A DNA stretch of 64,000 nt from assembly GCF_001984155.1 (NCBI RefSeq), contig NZ_MTQO01000054.1, positions 1-64,000 on the forward strand, written 5' to 3'. Both the position numbers and the translations under genes were made by a program. This document shows positions 28,995 to 40,402 of the stretch, in pieces. The first letter of the stretch is position 1; each line of letters begins with the position of its first letter. The notes under the pieces are model-generated. The model saw only the letters and a program-made list of their open reading frames with translations, was not told the DNA's origin and searched no databases. The DNA is from Actinosynnema sp. ALI-1.44. Its GTDB lineage: Bacteria > Actinomycetota > Actinomycetes > Mycobacteriales > Pseudonocardiaceae.

Positions 28995-29027
28995 CTCCTA
29001 CGGTGTCCTCTTGGGTCACCGTAGGAG
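28995..29027 (+). terminator. 11-bp hairpin after the deacetylase operon
   Basis: CTCCTACGGTG (28995-29005) pairs exactly with CACCGTAGGAG (29017-29027) around an 11-nt loop, starting 9 nt after the stop. There is no T-run, as is common for actinomycete terminators. It also lies 33 bp before the small Cys-rich gene, so a leader role is possible. Confidence 0.6.
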
Positions 29028-29059
29028 CTTCGGTCCCCTACGTTCCAGAAGGGTGCTCG

Positions 29060-29368
29060 ATGACGGCTTTACCCGGCCAACGCATGCACTACTGCGGCAA
29101 GTGCGTGTCCGGCGAGCACGACCTCGACATCGACAGCTGGAAGACCGAGTTCTGCCGTTTGCAGCGCGAACACTGCCAGTGCGATTGCGACTGTCCCTAC
29201 TACCGGGTCCTAATCGAGGAACCCCGCTGCCACCGTCGCCGAACCCCACGCCGATGGCACACCACAAGCCGCCACTCCCGAGCATGGACCCGCCGCCACC
29301 TCCACGAGACGATCGGCTACCCGATCCTCAGCCCAGAGGAGTACATCGAAGGCAAGACAGCGCCCTGA
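29060..29368 (+). CDS. Small Cys-rich, Arg/His-rich protein
   Basis: A 102-aa protein not assigned to a family. Eight Cys residues lie in the first 57 positions: C12-x2-C15, C32, C39, C41, C43, C45 and C57, with CQCDCDC as a striking core. The second half is rich in Arg and His (HRRRTPRRWHTT) and ends in GYPILSPEEYIEGK. The pattern suggests zinc or FeS binding and contact with nucleic acid. The WhiB arrangement is not seen. ATG at 29060 is chosen for AGAAGGG at 29047-29053. The 3' half has lower third-position GC than neighbours, which may mean transfer. Confidence 0.6.
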   Translation: MTALPGQRMHYCGKCVSGEHDLDIDSWKTEFCRLQREHCQCDCDCPYYRVLIEEPRCHRRRTPRRWHTTSRHSRAWTRRHLHETIGYPILSPEEYIEGKTAP

Positions 29369-29548
29369 TCAGGCACAGGCCGGTCGGCTCGGCTACTGGC
29401 TGTGTGTCTGCTTGCTGTCGGCTCTTGGTGGGACGGCTCGGCGCATGCTCGGTTGCTTGCGTCCCGGTGGGTTGGGGCGCGTCTGGGTTTCAGGCCCACC
29501 CCTCCTGCTTTGAGGTGCCCGGCCATGGACCGCAGTCGCCGACACCCA

Positions 29549-29568
29549 CCGAAGGTCATACCCTTCGG
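29549..29568. promoter_or_regulatory. Inverted repeat just ahead of the LysR gene
   Basis: CCGAAGG (29549-29555) and CCTTCGG (29562-29568) form a perfect 7-bp dyad with a 6-bp spacer ending 2 bp before the LysR start codon. This fits an autoregulatory site. Confidence 0.5.
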
Positions 29569-29570
29569 CT

Positions 29571-30482
29571 ATGACTCCTGACCTGGAGTCGTTGCGTCTG
29601 CTTGTCCTGGTCGGCGAACTGGGCAGTATCGGCAGGGCAGCGGCCAAACTGGGGATCGCGCAGCCGTCTGCCAGCAAGCGGCTGGCGAGTCTTGAGCGCA
29701 AGCTGGGGCTGGCGCTCGTCGACCGGACGCGCCGGGGTTCCGCGTTGACGCCCGACGGCCGTGTCGTCACGGATTGGGCAAGGCGGGTGCTCGACGAGTT
29801 GAACGTGCTGGTCACCGGTGCTGAGGCGTTGCGGTCTCGGCGGGCCGCCGAATTGCGGGTCGCGGCCAGCCTCACTGTTGCCGAGCACCTCGCGCCGGGG
29901 TGGATCGGGGAGTTGCGGCGTGCCCGGACCGATCTCTACGTCGGGCTTGTCGTGACGAACTCCAGCCTGGTTTGCGATCTTGTCCGGGGCGGGGAGGTCG
30001 ATCTCGGGTTCGTCGAGTCGCCGACTGTTCCCGCCGAGTTGTCCGCGCGCCGGGTCGCCACCGACCGGCTCGCTGTCGTCGTCCCGCCCAACCACGCGTG
30101 GGCGCGGCGGCGGAAGGCCCTGACCGCCGCCGAACTCGCCGGGACTCCGCTTGTCGTGCGGGAACGGGGTTCCGGTACGAGGGAAACCCTGGAACGCGCA
30201 CTGCGCAGGGCCAAGGTCGGCGATCTCATCCCGGTCGCCGAACTCGGGTCGACGACTGCCGTGCGCAGCGCTGTCGTCGACGGCGCCGGGCCCGCCGTGC
30301 TCAGTGTTCTCGCCGTCGACGCCGACCTGTCCGAAGGACGGCTGATCGAGGTCAGTGTCGAAGGTCTGGACCTGCGCCGCCAGCTCAGGGCTGTGTGGCC
30401 CGGTGGTCGCCGCCTGCTCGGGTCTGCCGCCGAGTTGCTCGCGGTCGCCCTGCGCGCCTCCGGGTTCGACCGCGACGGCTGA
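29571..30482 (+). CDS. LysR-family transcriptional regulator
   Basis: A 303-aa LysR regulator. HTH is at the N-terminus (GSIGRAAAKLGIAQPSASKRL), and the effector-binding domain follows from about residue 90. The ATG start has no clear ribosome binding site. A perfect dyad abuts the start. No divergent target gene exists in the 200 bp upstream, so its regulon is unclear. Relatives that I remember often sit beside transporters, which are absent here; the partner may have been lost. Confidence 0.85.
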   Translation: MTPDLESLRLLVLVGELGSIGRAAAKLGIAQPSASKRLASLERKLGLALVDRTRRGSALTPDGRVVTDWARRVLDELNVLVTGAEALRSRRAAELRVAASLTVAEHLAPGWIGELRRARTDLYVGLVVTNSSLVCDLVRGGEVDLGFVESPTVPAELSARRVATDRLAVVVPPNHAWARRRKALTAAELAGTPLVVRERGSGTRETLERALRRAKVGDLIPVAELGSTTAVRSAVVDGAGPAVLSVLAVDADLSEGRLIEVSVEGLDLRRQLRAVWPGGRRLLGSAAELLAVALRASGFDRDG

Positions 30483-30553
30483 CCACGGCGAGCGGCCGCG
30501 GCTGCCGGATTTCGTGTGGAACGCGTGGGCTGCCCGGTGCCAGAATCCCCGGC

Positions 30554-31075
30554 ATGCCCGAGTTGATCATCCGCCCCCGTGTCGACAGTGATCTCGACGC
30601 GTGTGTTTCCGCGATGGCAGAGGTCCACTCCACGGACCAGTACCCCACGAACTGGCCGGACAACCCGATCCGCTGGCTGACCCCGGACGGTCTGCTCGCC
30701 AGCTGGGTCGCCGAGTCCGACGGCGCGATCGTCGGGCATGTGGCCCTGCAGCACGGCCACGGGGCGAGCACTGTGCCCGCGGTCATCGAAGCGGCCGGTG
30801 TCGAGCCTGCTGCACTCGCGAGCGTCGCGAGGTTGCTCGTCGTGCCCGCCGTGCGCCGCCAGGGAGTGGCCGCCGCGCTGATGGACGCCCTTGGTGAGGA
30901 GGCAGCGCGACGTGGGCTACGTCTTGCCTTGGACACTGTCGGCCATGCCCCGGCCGCGATGGCGTTCTATGAGCGCACGGGCTGGCGTCGTGTGGTCAGC
31001 GAGACCGCACCGTGGACACGGCCGGACGGTAGCGCGGTCATCAAGCACTACTACCTCGAAAGTCCCACTGGCTGA
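30554..31075 (+). CDS. GNAT-family acetyltransferase
   Basis: A 173-aa acetyl-CoA-dependent N-acyltransferase. The acetyl-CoA pyrophosphate loop is RRQGVAAALM near residue 100, preceded by beta strand LLVVPAV, and the late FYERTGWRRV motif is characteristic. Acceptor unknown. It starts 71 bp after the LysR gene on the same strand and 25 bp before the next hypothetical gene. Confidence 0.85.
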   Translation: MPELIIRPRVDSDLDACVSAMAEVHSTDQYPTNWPDNPIRWLTPDGLLASWVAESDGAIVGHVALQHGHGASTVPAVIEAAGVEPAALASVARLLVVPAVRRQGVAAALMDALGEEAARRGLRLALDTVGHAPAAMAFYERTGWRRVVSETAPWTRPDGSAVIKHYYLESPTG

Positions 31076-31100
31076 GCGCGCTGGCACTAGGTTGGGACGG

Positions 31101-33870
<2,770 letters not shown>

Positions 33871-33887
33871 GAGCGCGGTACACCCCC

Positions 33888-33936
33888 GGGTGGCCGGGCC
33901 ACCCCCGCCGGTCGGCTGGTTGCGCCACCCGACCGG
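33888..33936 (+). terminator. Two adjacent hairpins after ligA
   Basis: GGGTGGC-CGG-GCCACCC (33888-33904) and CCGGTCGG (33908-33915) with CCGACCGG (33929-33936) form consecutive GC-rich stems from 18 nt after the ligA stop. They fit actinomycete terminators without a T-tract. Confidence 0.6.
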
Positions 33937-34043
33937 ATGGTCCTTGCTGCCCGAAGCCATCCTTTTTCCGTAACAGGCGTCTACCTCACCGAATACCCAC
34001 CTTCGATCATGAAGGTGACGAGTCGGGGACAGGGTGAGGGACC

Positions 34044-35354
34044 GTGTTGGACACCGTGCTGGACTGGGACCTGGTGAACGGCAAGGCGCCGATCGTGGCC
34101 ACTGTGGTCGCCGTGCTGGCCTGCTGCGCGTTGCTGGTCAGGCGTGATCGCCGGTGGTGGACCCGGACGATCCCCATCCTGGTCGCGGTCAGCGTGGCCG
34201 TGACGTTGCTGGCCTGGTGGCTGGTCGAGGGCGTGTGGCAGCCGTTCCCGGATGCGCTGCCGTTGCGGGTGGTCGGGTGGACGGGCTGTGCGGTGGCCGG
34301 TGTCGGCCTCGGTGTCGTGTCGCTGTGGAAAACCTCGTGGCGCCGGCGGGTCGCTGCGGTGGTGGTGGCGGTTCTGGCCGTCGTCGCGTCGATGCTGAAC
34401 ATCAACGCCTACTACGGGCAGTACCCGAGTCTGCGCGGTGCGCTGGGCATGCCGCCCGCCAACGAGATCCCGTTCACCGATTTGACGCCGCCGACTGAGA
34501 CGCCGTTCCCCTCGGAGCCGGGACGGCCGCTGATCGACAGTTGGAAGCCACCGCCGAACATGCCGAAGCAGGGCAAGGTCACCCAGGCGACCATCCCCAG
34601 CCCGATCTCCAAGTTCCCGACGACCCGCCAGGCCTACCTGTACCTGCCGCCCGCGTACCTGACGGACGCTCGCCCGCTGCTGCCGGTGCTGGTCGCGCTG
34701 CCGGGCCAGCCGGGCGGGCCGACCGACTGGATCAACGGTGGCCAGATCGCCGCGACGATGGACAGGTACGCGGCGGCGCACAACGGCCTCGCCCCGATCG
34801 TCGTGATGCCGGACGCCACGGGCAGTGCCCTCAACAACCCGCTGTGCGTCGACTCGAAGCTCGGTGCCAACGAGACGTACCTGACCAGGGACGTGCCGGA
34901 CTGGATCCGGCAGAACCTCCAGGTCGACCCGGACGCCCGGCACTGGGCGGTCGCCGGGTTCTCCTACGGCGGCACGTGCGCGTTGCAGCTCGCGCTGCGC
35001 CAGCCCCAGGTCTACCCGACCTTTGTGGACATCTCCGGTCAGCAGGAGCCGTCGCTCGGCACCCGTGAGAAGACCGTCAAGGAGATCTTCGACGGCGACG
35101 AGGCCGCGTTCCGTGCGATCAACCCGTTGGACCTGCTGGCCACCCGGAAGTACCCGGACTCGGCGGGCGCGTTCACGGTCGGCTCGGTGGACGCCTACCT
35201 CCCGCAGCAGAAGGTCGTGTACGACGCGGCTCTGCGCAACGGCCTCGCCGCCGAGTGGTTCGAGGTGCCAGGCCCGCACAACTGGCACTCGTGGGCTGCC
35301 GGGTTCGTCAAGTCGCTGGACTGGCTGACCAGCCGGATGGGATTGACGCGGTGA
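34044..35354 (+). CDS. Membrane-anchored alpha/beta-hydrolase (esterase-D-like)
   Basis: A 436-aa protein with about four N-terminal transmembrane helices (residues 15-125) followed by an extracytoplasmic alpha/beta-hydrolase of the esterase D/mycolyltransferase shape. The nucleophile is S307 in AGFSYGG; the likely base is one of the His residues in GPHNWHSW near 412-415. GTG at 34044 follows GGGTGAGGG. Its stop overlaps the start of the DUF2156 lipid aminoacylase candidate (GTGA). Esterases next to aminoacyl-lipid synthases are known in Corynebacterium, where they hydrolyse aminoacyl lipids; a similar role is inferred here. Confidence 0.8.
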   Translation: MLDTVLDWDLVNGKAPIVATVVAVLACCALLVRRDRRWWTRTIPILVAVSVAVTLLAWWLVEGVWQPFPDALPLRVVGWTGCAVAGVGLGVVSLWKTSWRRRVAAVVVAVLAVVASMLNINAYYGQYPSLRGALGMPPANEIPFTDLTPPTETPFPSEPGRPLIDSWKPPPNMPKQGKVTQATIPSPISKFPTTRQAYLYLPPAYLTDARPLLPVLVALPGQPGGPTDWINGGQIAATMDRYAAAHNGLAPIVVMPDATGSALNNPLCVDSKLGANETYLTRDVPDWIRQNLQVDPDARHWAVAGFSYGGTCALQLALRQPQVYPTFVDISGQQEPSLGTREKTVKEIFDGDEAAFRAINPLDLLATRKYPDSAGAFTVGSVDAYLPQQKVVYDAALRNGLAAEWFEVPGPHNWHSWAAGFVKSLDWLTSRMGLTR

Positions 35355-37792
35355 AGGTTCTGCTGCGCCGTGCTCCGTTCACCGTCGTGCTCGTGGTCGT
35401 CGTGTGGACGGTCGCGATCCTCACCAAGAGCCTGTCCACCGGGCCGTCGGACGAACTGATCGACCGGGTCGGCTTCGGTCCGGACCAGTTCAGCATCGGC
35501 CACTGGTGGAGTCCGGTGTCCTCGATGTTCTTCTCCGGCGGCCTGAGCGGCTACGTCTGGGCCACGCTGCTGATCGCGTGGCTGTGCGGGCTGGCGGAGA
35601 TGCGGATCGGCACGATCAGGACGGCGGTGATCTTCGTCGTCACGCACATCCTGGGCACGTCGCTGGCGGCGGGTATGATCGCGCTCAGCATGCGGACCGG
35701 GGACTGGTGGCCGACCGGCCTGGCGGTCGAAGTCGATCCCGCTGTCGGCGCGATCGGTGTGGGGTTCGCACTGAGTTTCCAGCTGACACCGACCTGGCGG
35801 CGCAGGTTGCGGGTCGTGCTGAGCCTCGCCTTGGTCATGTGTGCGCTGTACATCGGCTCGATGGTCGACCTGGCCCGGTTGTTCGCGGTGCTGCCCGGTC
35901 TTCTCGCCGGGGCGGTCGTGGCGGGCAGGAAGTGGCACACGGGCGGTCAGCCGTCCAGCGTGGAGACCCGCCTGCTCGTCGCGCTGGTCGTGGCGGCCTC
36001 GGCGGTGGGTCCGCTCGTCGCGACAGTGACGCAGACGGCGAACGGTCCGCTGTCGGTGCTCCAGTCCTTGTTCGTCGGCGACCAGCCGGACGCGATCGAC
36101 CTCGAGTACGTCTGCGGCGATCCGTCGGCCGTGCAGGACTGCCAGAACCTGCGTGCCCTGCTGCGGATGAGCGGGGTCGGCTCGGCGATCCTCTCGATCG
36201 TCCCGGTGCTGCTGCTGCTCGTGCTGGCCGAAGGGCTGCGCCGCGGCCGCAAGTTCGCATGGTGGGTGACGGCCGGGTTGAACATCGCGCTCACCTGGCT
36301 CGGCGTGCTGCTGCTGATGTCGTATCCGGCGGACGCGCTGCCGACGACCACTCAGGACTGGATCCAGCTGCTCGTGCCATTGGCCCAACCGCTGGTGATC
36401 GTGGTCCTGCTGCTGGCGACAAGGAAGAAGTTCCGGGTTTCCGCGCCACCGGGGACGTACATGAAGTTCGCGGTGATCACGCTCGGCACGGTCGTCGCCT
36501 GTTGCGTGATCTACGTCGGCGGCGCGTGGCTGCTGCGTGACCAGTTCGAGTCGCAGCCGGGTCTGCACGCGATCCTGGCCGACCTGCCGACCCGGTTCGC
36601 ACCGCCGGGGTACCTCGGCCTGGTGGACTTCGCCGTCGTGCCGACCGGGTGGTGGTCGATGCACCTGCACCACTGGATCGGCGTGGTGTTCTGGGCCGTG
36701 GTCATCATCGGCGGGCTGGTCACGTTCCGGAAGGCGATCGTCGAACGGCGTGCCGCGGACCGGTCGCGAGCCCGTGAACTGCTCGCCGAGTACGGCGGGT
36801 CCTCCATGTCACACATGATCACCTGGCGTGGCAACGACTACTGGTTCACGCCGGACGGCAAGGCGGTGATCGCCTACCGCGTGATCTCCGCTGTGGCGTT
36901 GACGACCGGCGAACCGGTCGGCGAAGCCGAGTCGAAGAGCGCGGCCGTCCAGCAGTTCACCCAGTTCTGTGCCACGAACGGCTGGACGCCGTGTTTCTAC
37001 AGCGTTGGCGAGTCGTTGCGGACCGAGCTGTCGTCGTGGAGCTCCGTGCAGGTCGCCGAGGAAACCGTCGTTCCCCTGCCGGGGCTGGAGTTCCGCGGCA
37101 AGAAGTGGCAGGACGTGCGCACGGCGATGAACAAGGCGGGCAACTTCGGCGTCACCGCGCAGTGGACGAGCTACCGGGACGCGCCGCCGTGGATGACCGA
37201 GCAGATCGCGGCGTTGTCCGACGCCTGGCTGGCCGACAAGGGCCTGCCGGAGATGGGGTTCACGCTCGGCACGCTCGAGGAACTCGCCGACGACGAGGTC
37301 CGGTGTCTCGTCGCCGTCGACGAGGACCGCAAGGTGCACGGGGTGACCAGCTGGTTGCCGGTCCGCCAGGACGGCGAGATCGTCGCGTGGACGTTGGACT
37401 TCATGCGCCGCAGCAATTCGGCGTTCACCGGGGTGATGGAGTTCCTGATCGCGTCGATGGCGATCCGCTGCCGTGACGAGGGGGTGGAGTACATCAGCCT
37501 GTCCGGTGCGCCGCTGGCCCGGCGACGCGACCGCGGCGAGAAGGTGCCTCTCCTGCAGCGGCTGCTCGACGTCGTCGGCCGGTTGCTTGAGCCGGTGTAC
37601 GGGTTCCGCTCGCTGCTGGCGTTCAAGGCGAAGTTCCAGCCGCAGTACCGGCCGTTGTTCATGAGCTACCCGGACGCGTCGGCGTTGCCGAGCATCGGCA
37701 ACGCGATCACCAAGGCGTACTTGCCGAGGATCACCCTCCGCCAGGCCGGGCGGCTGGCCGGGAAACTGATCATTCGCCGCTACCCTCGGTGA
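35351..37792 (+). CDS. DUF2156 aminoacyl-phospholipid synthase candidate with rhomboid-like membrane domain
   Basis: An 813-aa protein. The N-terminal half (about 1-480) has many transmembrane helices; its first part (GHWWSPVSSMFFSGG; helices with a conserved TH) looks rhomboid-like. The C-terminal part (about 495-800) is a DUF2156/LPG-synthase C domain of the GNAT fold, which in MprF and LysX transfers an amino acid from aminoacyl-tRNA to a membrane lipid. There is no attached lysyl-tRNA synthetase, unlike LysX. It overlaps the esterase gene by 4 nt and is followed by a two-component system after 16 bp. Predicted job: tuning surface charge. Amino acid and lipid are unknown. Confidence 0.8.
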   Translation: MKVLLRRAPFTVVLVVVVWTVAILTKSLSTGPSDELIDRVGFGPDQFSIGHWWSPVSSMFFSGGLSGYVWATLLIAWLCGLAEMRIGTIRTAVIFVVTHILGTSLAAGMIALSMRTGDWWPTGLAVEVDPAVGAIGVGFALSFQLTPTWRRRLRVVLSLALVMCALYIGSMVDLARLFAVLPGLLAGAVVAGRKWHTGGQPSSVETRLLVALVVAASAVGPLVATVTQTANGPLSVLQSLFVGDQPDAIDLEYVCGDPSAVQDCQNLRALLRMSGVGSAILSIVPVLLLLVLAEGLRRGRKFAWWVTAGLNIALTWLGVLLLMSYPADALPTTTQDWIQLLVPLAQPLVIVVLLLATRKKFRVSAPPGTYMKFAVITLGTVVACCVIYVGGAWLLRDQFESQPGLHAILADLPTRFAPPGYLGLVDFAVVPTGWWSMHLHHWIGVVFWAVVIIGGLVTFRKAIVERRAADRSRARELLAEYGGSSMSHMITWRGNDYWFTPDGKAVIAYRVISAVALTTGEPVGEAESKSAAVQQFTQFCATNGWTPCFYSVGESLRTELSSWSSVQVAEETVVPLPGLEFRGKKWQDVRTAMNKAGNFGVTAQWTSYRDAPPWMTEQIAALSDAWLADKGLPEMGFTLGTLEELADDEVRCLVAVDEDRKVHGVTSWLPVRQDGEIVAWTLDFMRRSNSAFTGVMEFLIASMAIRCRDEGVEYISLSGAPLARRRDRGEKVPLLQRLLDVVGRLLEPVYGFRSLLAFKAKFQPQYRPLFMSYPDASALPSIGNAITKAYLPRITLRQAGRLAGKLIIRRYPR

Positions 37793-37808
37793 GCAGAGGA
37801 GGAGCATC

Positions 37809-38462
37809 GTGATTCGGGTAGTGGTGGTCGACGACGAGGCGCTGATCCGGTCGGGCTTCGAGCTCATCCTGCGCGCGGCGGGCGACATCGACGTGGTGGC
37901 CACGACGACGGGCGCCGACGCGGTGCGGGAGATCGGCTCGCACAAGCCGGACGTCGTGCTGCTGGACATCCGGATGCCGGACGTCGACGGGCTGACCATC
38001 CTGCGGCAGCTGCGTGAGCTGCCGGATCCGCCCGTCGTGGCCATGTTGACGACGTTCGACGCCGACGAGTACATCGCGGCGGCGTTGCGGTCGGGCGCGT
38101 CGGGGTTCCTGCTCAAGGACACCGACCCGGAGCAACTCGCCCAGGTGGTCCGCACGCTGGCCAGCGGCGGAGTCGTGTTGTCACCGAAGGTCACCAAGGC
38201 GGTGGTGGACGGCTACCTGGACACGGGCGCGGGTTCGGCCGCGGCAGGCCGGGTCGCGCAGCTGACCGATCGGGAACGCGACGTACTGGTGCTCATCGCG
38301 GAAGGACTGTCCAACGCGGACATCGGTACCCGGGTGCACTTGAGCGTCGGCACGGTCAAGGACCACGTCAGCGCCATTCTCACCAAGCTCAGAGTGGGCA
38401 GCCGGGTGCAGGCGGCGTTGCTCGCGCAGCGCGCCGGGCTGTTGCGGGACACTGAGTTGTGA
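37809..38462 (+). CDS. NarL/LuxR-type response regulator
   Basis: A 217-aa regulator. The receiver domain holds acidic residues D8/D9, phospho-acceptor D53 (LLDIRMPD) and K near 103 (LLKDTD). The LuxR-type HTH (LTDRERDVLVLIAEGLSNADI) is at the C-terminus. A strong AGAGGAGGAG site precedes the GTG start. It overlaps the histidine kinase gene by 4 nt and lies 16 bp after the lipid-synthase gene, so it may belong to that operon and could respond to envelope stress. Confidence 0.93.
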   Translation: MIRVVVVDDEALIRSGFELILRAAGDIDVVATTTGADAVREIGSHKPDVVLLDIRMPDVDGLTILRQLRELPDPPVVAMLTTFDADEYIAAALRSGASGFLLKDTDPEQLAQVVRTLASGGVVLSPKVTKAVVDGYLDTGAGSAAAGRVAQLTDRERDVLVLIAEGLSNADIGTRVHLSVGTVKDHVSAILTKLRVGSRVQAALLAQRAGLLRDTEL

Positions 38463-39568
38463 CCGTTCGGGACCGTGCGACCGACGCCTTGTTCGTGGGC
38501 GTGGCTCTCGGGGATGTCTGGCTGAGCACCGGGATCTTCACGGACGAGGACGTCGACTACGTGTCGATCACCGCAGCCCTGATCGCGGCGTTCGCGTTGG
38601 TCGTGCGACGGCGTTGGCCGTACGTGTCCTTCGCGGTGACGGTGCCCGCGATGTTCATCTCCGAGGCCGCGGTGGCCACGTTGATCGGGCTGTACACGGT
38701 CGCCAGGCTCAGGCACAACCGGCGTGCGCTGGTGATGTGTGCGCTGCTGGTCGCCGTCGGCTATGCCAGTCCGTGGCCGCCGTTCGACTTCTCGGACATT
38801 CCGGGCAAAGCGTTCCTGCTCAACATCGTCTACGCCACCATGACGGCGGCCGCGCCCGCGTTCCTCGGCGAGTTGGTGCGCACCCGCCACGATCTTTCGT
38901 TGCGGCTGCGGGAAATCGACGAAGCGCGGGAGCACGAGCGGGAGCTGATCGAGCAGAACGTGCTGGCGAAGGAACGCGCCCAGCTGGCGCGGGAGATGCA
39001 CGACGTGGTGTCCCACCAGGTCAGCCTGATCGCCGTACGGGCGGGGGCGTTGCAGGTCAGCACGCCTGATCCGGGTACGAAGGACGCGGCGCAGACGATC
39101 CGCAAACTCAGCATCGACACGCTCGACGAACTGCGCCACATGGTGAACCTGTTGCGTGCGTCCGGCAGCCTGGAGACCGAGCTCACGCCCCAGCCGACGC
39201 TCGCCGATCTGGAGCGGCTGATTGCGAGCAGCGGCATCGAGGTCCGGATGGAAGGCGGTGTACCGACCGGGCTCGGCGCGCACTCCCAGCGCACGATCTA
39301 CCGCACAGTGCAGGAAGCGCTGACCAACGTGCGCAAGCACGCCCCTGGTGCCACGGCTGTCGTGCGGATCGAGCATGTCGGCGCCGATCTGATCGTCACG
39401 ATCACCAACACCCGTCCGACCCGGCCGACTGTGCCGCTGCCCAGCGCCCGGCACGGTCTGATGGGCCTGCGTGAACGCGCGGAACTGCTCGGTGGCGTGG
39501 TGGAGACGGGGCCGACGGACGGGGGCGGGTTCCGCGTGCGGCTGTCCTTGTCGGCCACCGAGGAATGA
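38459..39568 (+). CDS. Membrane sensor histidine kinase (HisKA_3 type)
   Basis: A 369-aa kinase with about four to five N-terminal transmembrane helices (to about residue 135) and no large extracellular domain, so it may sense the membrane itself. The coiled segment before the phospho-site ends in REMHDVVSHQVSLI with H181 as phospho-acceptor. The C-terminal ATPase domain has NVRKHAPGATA (N box) and GHxGLMGLRERAELLGG-like G motifs. It is coupled to the response regulator by a GTGA overlap. Confidence 0.92.
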   Translation: MTVRDRATDALFVGVALGDVWLSTGIFTDEDVDYVSITAALIAAFALVVRRRWPYVSFAVTVPAMFISEAAVATLIGLYTVARLRHNRRALVMCALLVAVGYASPWPPFDFSDIPGKAFLLNIVYATMTAAAPAFLGELVRTRHDLSLRLREIDEAREHERELIEQNVLAKERAQLAREMHDVVSHQVSLIAVRAGALQVSTPDPGTKDAAQTIRKLSIDTLDELRHMVNLLRASGSLETELTPQPTLADLERLIASSGIEVRMEGGVPTGLGAHSQRTIYRTVQEALTNVRKHAPGATAVVRIEHVGADLIVTITNTRPTRPTVPLPSARHGLMGLRERAELLGGVVETGPTDGGGFRVRLSLSATEE

Positions 39569-39585
39569 CGTCCACACCAGCCGCC

Positions 39586-39622
39586 GTGAAGGCCCCCTCA
39601 CCGGCATCGGACGCCCCAAAGG
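39586..39622. repeat. Intergenic palindromic repeat fragments
   Basis: GTGAAGGCCCCCTCAC (39586-39601) is an imperfect palindrome, followed by CCCCAAAGGGTCCCCTCAC (39604 onwards), which ends in a similar half. They occupy the 60-bp gap between convergent genes. I recall such GTGAAGG/GGGTCCC repeats as common in Amycolatopsis-type genomes; this is from memory. Confidence 0.5.
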
Positions 39623-39628
39623 GTCCCC

Positions 39629-40402
39629 TCACAGCGCGTCGAGCTTGCGCTGGATCTTGTTCATCCCGGCGATCCAGCGGTCGTTCTGGGTCGCGCGGGC
39701 CGCGTAGTAGTCGGCGACCTCGGGGTGCGGCAGGATCAGGAACGAGTCGCCGCCCAAGGCGGCGACCACGTCGTCGGCGACCTGTTCGGCGGAGATCGCG
39801 CTGTCGCCCATCAGGAACTTCCCGGCCGGCCCGGTCGCCTCCAGCATCTGCGTGCGAACACCCTGCGGGCACAGGGCTTGCACGCCGATGCCGCGATGCT
39901 TGTACGTGGCGAGCAGCCATTCGGCGTACGCGAGCGCGGCGTGTTTGGTGACCGAGTAGGACGCCGAGCCGAGGGTGGTCAGCAGCCCGGCGGCGGACAC
40001 CGTCGCCAGGAAGTGGCCGCGGCCGCGTGCCAGCCAGGCGGGCAGCAGTGCCCGTGACGCCCGCACGTGCGACATCACGTTCACGTCCCAGGTGCGGGCC
40101 CAGTCCTCTTCCGGCGCGTCCGGGCCGCCCATCGGCGCGACGCCCGCGTTCGCGCAGTACATGTCGACCTCGCCGAGGGCCGCACGGGCCCGCGCGATGA
40201 GCTCGTCGACGCCTTCCTCACCGGCGGCGTCACCGACGACCGCGGTCGCGCCGAGCTCGGACGCCACCGCATCGACCGAACTGTCCACATCGGCCAGCAC
40301 CAGCCGTGCGCCCTCACGGGCGAACCGGCGGGCCAGCGCGGCGCCGATGCCCCGGCCCGCGCCGGTGATGACGACGCCCGCGCCGTCCAGCGCGAAGGTC
40401 AC
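39629..40402 (-). CDS. Short-chain dehydrogenase/reductase
   Basis: A 257-aa classical SDR. NAD(P) motif GAGRGIGAALA is at residues 14-24, D of the LADVDSS segment near 40 suggests NAD preference, NAG motif reads CANAGVAPMGG, and the catalytic Y-x3-K is YSVTKHAAL. It is coupled to the preceding SDR gene by a 4-nt overlap (40399-40402). Context with TetR regulators, enoyl-CoA hydratase and acyl-CoA dehydrogenase suggests lipid or steroid-like substrates. Confidence 0.88.
   Translation of the reverse strand: MTFALDGAGVVITGAGRGIGAALARRFAREGARLVLADVDSSVDAVASELGATAVVGDAAGEEGVDELIARARAALGEVDMYCANAGVAPMGGPDAPEEDWARTWDVNVMSHVRASRALLPAWLARGRGHFLATVSAAGLLTTLGSASYSVTKHAALAYAEWLLATYKHRGIGVQALCPQGVRTQMLEATGPAGKFLMGDSAISAEQVADDVVAALGGDSFLILPHPEVADYYAARATQNDRWIAGMNKIQRKLDAL

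Noticed and set aside
28995-29027. Riboswitch ahead of the Cys-rich gene
   Set aside because: Only one simple stem is seen, with no conserved aptamer pattern; a terminator is the simpler reading.
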